The notes beneath the pieces are model-generated. The model had not been told where the DNA came from. It was given only the letters and a program-made list of their open reading frames with translations, and did no database searches. Of a stretch of DNA of 37,740 nt, positions 36,518-37,740 are shown one piece after another. The stretch lies in assembly GCA_937868545.1 (NCBI GenBank), contig CALMMX010000056.1:1-37740 (forward strand), given 5' to 3'. Both the position numbers and the translations under genes were made by a program. The first letter of the stretch is position 1. Each line of letters opens with the position of its first letter. The DNA comes from an uncultured Bacteroidota bacterium. Lineage in GTDB: Bacteria > Bacteroidota > Bacteroidia > B-17B0 > Aurantibacillaceae.

Positions 36518-37740
36518 TTAAACAACCATATTAACAATTTTCTTATGAACCACAATAACCTTTTTAGGTTGTTGGCCTGCCAATAACTTAATGGTTTGCT
36601 CATTCTTCATAACCTCAACTTCAACTTCTTCTTTAGATAATGTAGCGGGTAATTCTAGAGTAAACTTTAACTTACCATTTACAGAAACCGGATAGTTAAT
36701 GCTATCATCTACTAAATATGATTCGTTAAACAGTGGAAATGGTTCACAGGCAATACTTTCGGTATGACCTAATTGCTTCCAAAGTTCTTCGGTAATGTGT
36801 GGTGCATAGGGTGATAAACAAATTAATAATGGCTCTAAAACAGCCTTTTTATTGCACTTTGCATCGGTAAGTTCATTTACACAAATCATAAAATTACTAA
36901 CTGAAGTGTTAAACGAAAAACGCTCAATATCTTCGGTAATTTTTTTGATGGTTTTATGTAAGGTTTTTAATTCTCCTTTTGTTGGTTCTGCATCTGTCAC
37001 GCTGAGCGGAGACGAAGCGTCGCCCTGACTTGCTGGATAAAACAAACGCCATAGTTTTTTTAAGAAGCCGTGTACACCCGTAATACCATTGGTATTCCAA
37101 GGTTTACTTTGTTCTAATGGCCCTAAAAACATTTCGTATAAACGCAAGGTGTCTGAACCAAATTTTTCAGCAATGTCATCGGGTGTAACAACATTGTATT
37201 TAGATTTAGACATTTTTTCTACCTCGTGTCCGCAGATATAATCTCTGTTTTCTTCAGTTATAAATTTTGCATCTTTATATTCTTCTCTCCATTTTCTGAA
37301 TTCATTTTGATCTAAAATGTCATTATTGACAATGTTTACATCTACGTTTAATTGTGTGAAACGACCTTCTACTTCTCCTTTAAAATTTATTTCCTCTTTG
37401 ATTATTGAAACTATCGACGCTATAAAATCGTTGATTTCTTTATCACTATTATTGTGTGTCCAATCAAATTTATTCCAATCTACAGATATTTTTTCACATC
37501 GTTTTCTGCTAACAAATACTGGAAGAGAATTAAGTCTCTGCATAACTTTATGTAATGTTCCATCAGAAAATTCAGTTTTATCGCTGTTTTTGATGGAGTA
37601 TGATAGTCTATAAACAAAGTTACTTCTGCCTTGTATCATTCCTTGATTAATTAACTTCTTAGCAGGTTCATCAATCGCAATATAACCAAGATCTTTTAAA
37701 AATTTAGTCCAAAAACGTACGTATAATAAATGGCCTGTAG
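36518..37740 (-). CDS. leuS: Leucyl-tRNA synthetase, C-terminal part
   Basis: The frame stays open to the window edge, so the N-terminal part and editing domain lie outside. The visible 407 residues begin [18 protein letters not shown] and run through [17 protein letters not shown], the KMSKSKYN catalytic loop and [17 protein letters not shown], then the anticodon-binding and C-terminal domains ([16 protein letters not shown]). It charges tRNA-Leu. Two oddities appear. The segment between FVYR and VDVNIV is longer than I remember for the phylum by some tens of residues, and the variable loop before EPTK is encoded by a GC-rich REP-like element at 36996-37029. It heads the polyamine-related operon with only 5 bp to speD. 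Confidence 0.96.
   Translation of the reverse strand, partial: TGHLLYVRFWTKFLKDLGYIAIDEPAKKLINQGMIQGRSNFVYRLSYSIKNSDKTEFSDGTLHKVMQRLNSLPVFVSRKRCEKISVDWNKFDWTHNNSDKEINDFIASIVSIIKEEINFKGEVEGRFTQLNVDVNIVNNDILDQNEFRKWREEYKDAKFITEENRDYICGHEVEKMSKSKYNVVTPDDIAEKFGSDTLRLYEMFLGPLEQSKPWNTNGITGVHGFLKKLWRLFYPASQGDASSPLSVTDAEPTKGELKTLHKTIKKITEDIERFSFNTSVSNFMICVNELTDAKCNKKAVLEPLLICLSPYAPHITEELWKQLGHTESIACEPFPLFNESYLVDDSINYPVSVNGKLKFTLELPATLSKEEVEVEVMKNEQTIKLLAGQQPKKVIVVHKKIVNMVV
36996..37029. repeat. GC-rich REP-like palindromic element inside leuS
   Basis: The 34 bp beginning GTCACGCTGAGCGGAGACGA stand out as GC-rich in an AT-rich gene. ACGCT can pair with AGCGT across GAGCGGAGACGA, and outer GTCA pairs with TGAC. 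The core resembles a dispersed element of the form GTCAC-CTGAGCGGAGTCGAAG that I recall as frequent between genes in many Bacteroidota. Read on the minus strand it adds in-frame codons ([13 protein letters not shown]) to a variable loop. Confidence 0.65.

Overview
The window is an AT-rich chromosomal stretch of a Bacteroidota bacterium, probably Flavobacteriales or a relative. The indicators are a type IX secretion (T9SS) C-terminal sorting domain, a secreted PKD-repeat protein, a head-GIN (DUF2807) protein, Wzi/RemB-type outer-membrane barrels, a fused isobutyryl-CoA mutase, a TGTAAC/CGTC-type ECF promoter, and several genes that appear to start with TTG. No tRNA, rRNA, CRISPR array, phage or insertion sequence was found.

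Layout. (1) 1-1720 (minus) is the 5' part of a large secreted PKD protein. It diverges across a 361-bp spacer from icmF (2082-5462) and a membrane-anchored SRPBCC/GyrI-like protein. (2) 6587-15062 is a compact same-strand signalling cluster: three SpoIIE/PP2C-type phosphatases (TPR-TM-phosphatase, TM-phosphatase, cytosolic TPR-phosphatase) with two CsgG-like proteins between them, one fused to a DUF4145/HEPN-like cytoplasmic domain. A terminator-like hairpin lies inside the signal-peptide codons of the first gene. (3) 15095-19303 holds an unknown exported protein, a glycine-rich T9SS cargo protein, and a transglutaminase-like gene broken by an in-frame stop. (4) 19387-25834 is an envelope-polysaccharide block: gmd and fcl (GDP-L-fucose synthesis), a WecA/MraY-family sugar-phosphate transferase, and two related outer-membrane barrels flanking it. 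(5) 25836-29449 holds small household and envelope genes: DUF1801-like, Cys-rich membrane protein, CoA-type Nudix hydrolase, SRPBCC protein, and a GIN-plus-barrel protein behind an ECF-type promoter. (6) 29595-37740 (minus) is one tightly packed operon read away from leuS: leuS (3' part), speD, two zinc-ribbon DUF4178 proteins, a small membrane protein, DUF350, a membrane-embedded spermidine-synthase-like protein, a Tat-type flavin oxidoreductase and a His-containing multi-pass membrane protein.

The two most interesting systems are the phosphatase/CsgG/HEPN-like cluster and the polyamine-linked membrane operon. For the second, SpeD would supply decarboxylated S-adenosylmethionine, the SpeE-like membrane protein would transfer an aminopropyl group to an unknown acceptor, and the flavoprotein and polytopic protein could process the product in the envelope. 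Those functional links are inference from gene order and domain recognition; no database search was possible.
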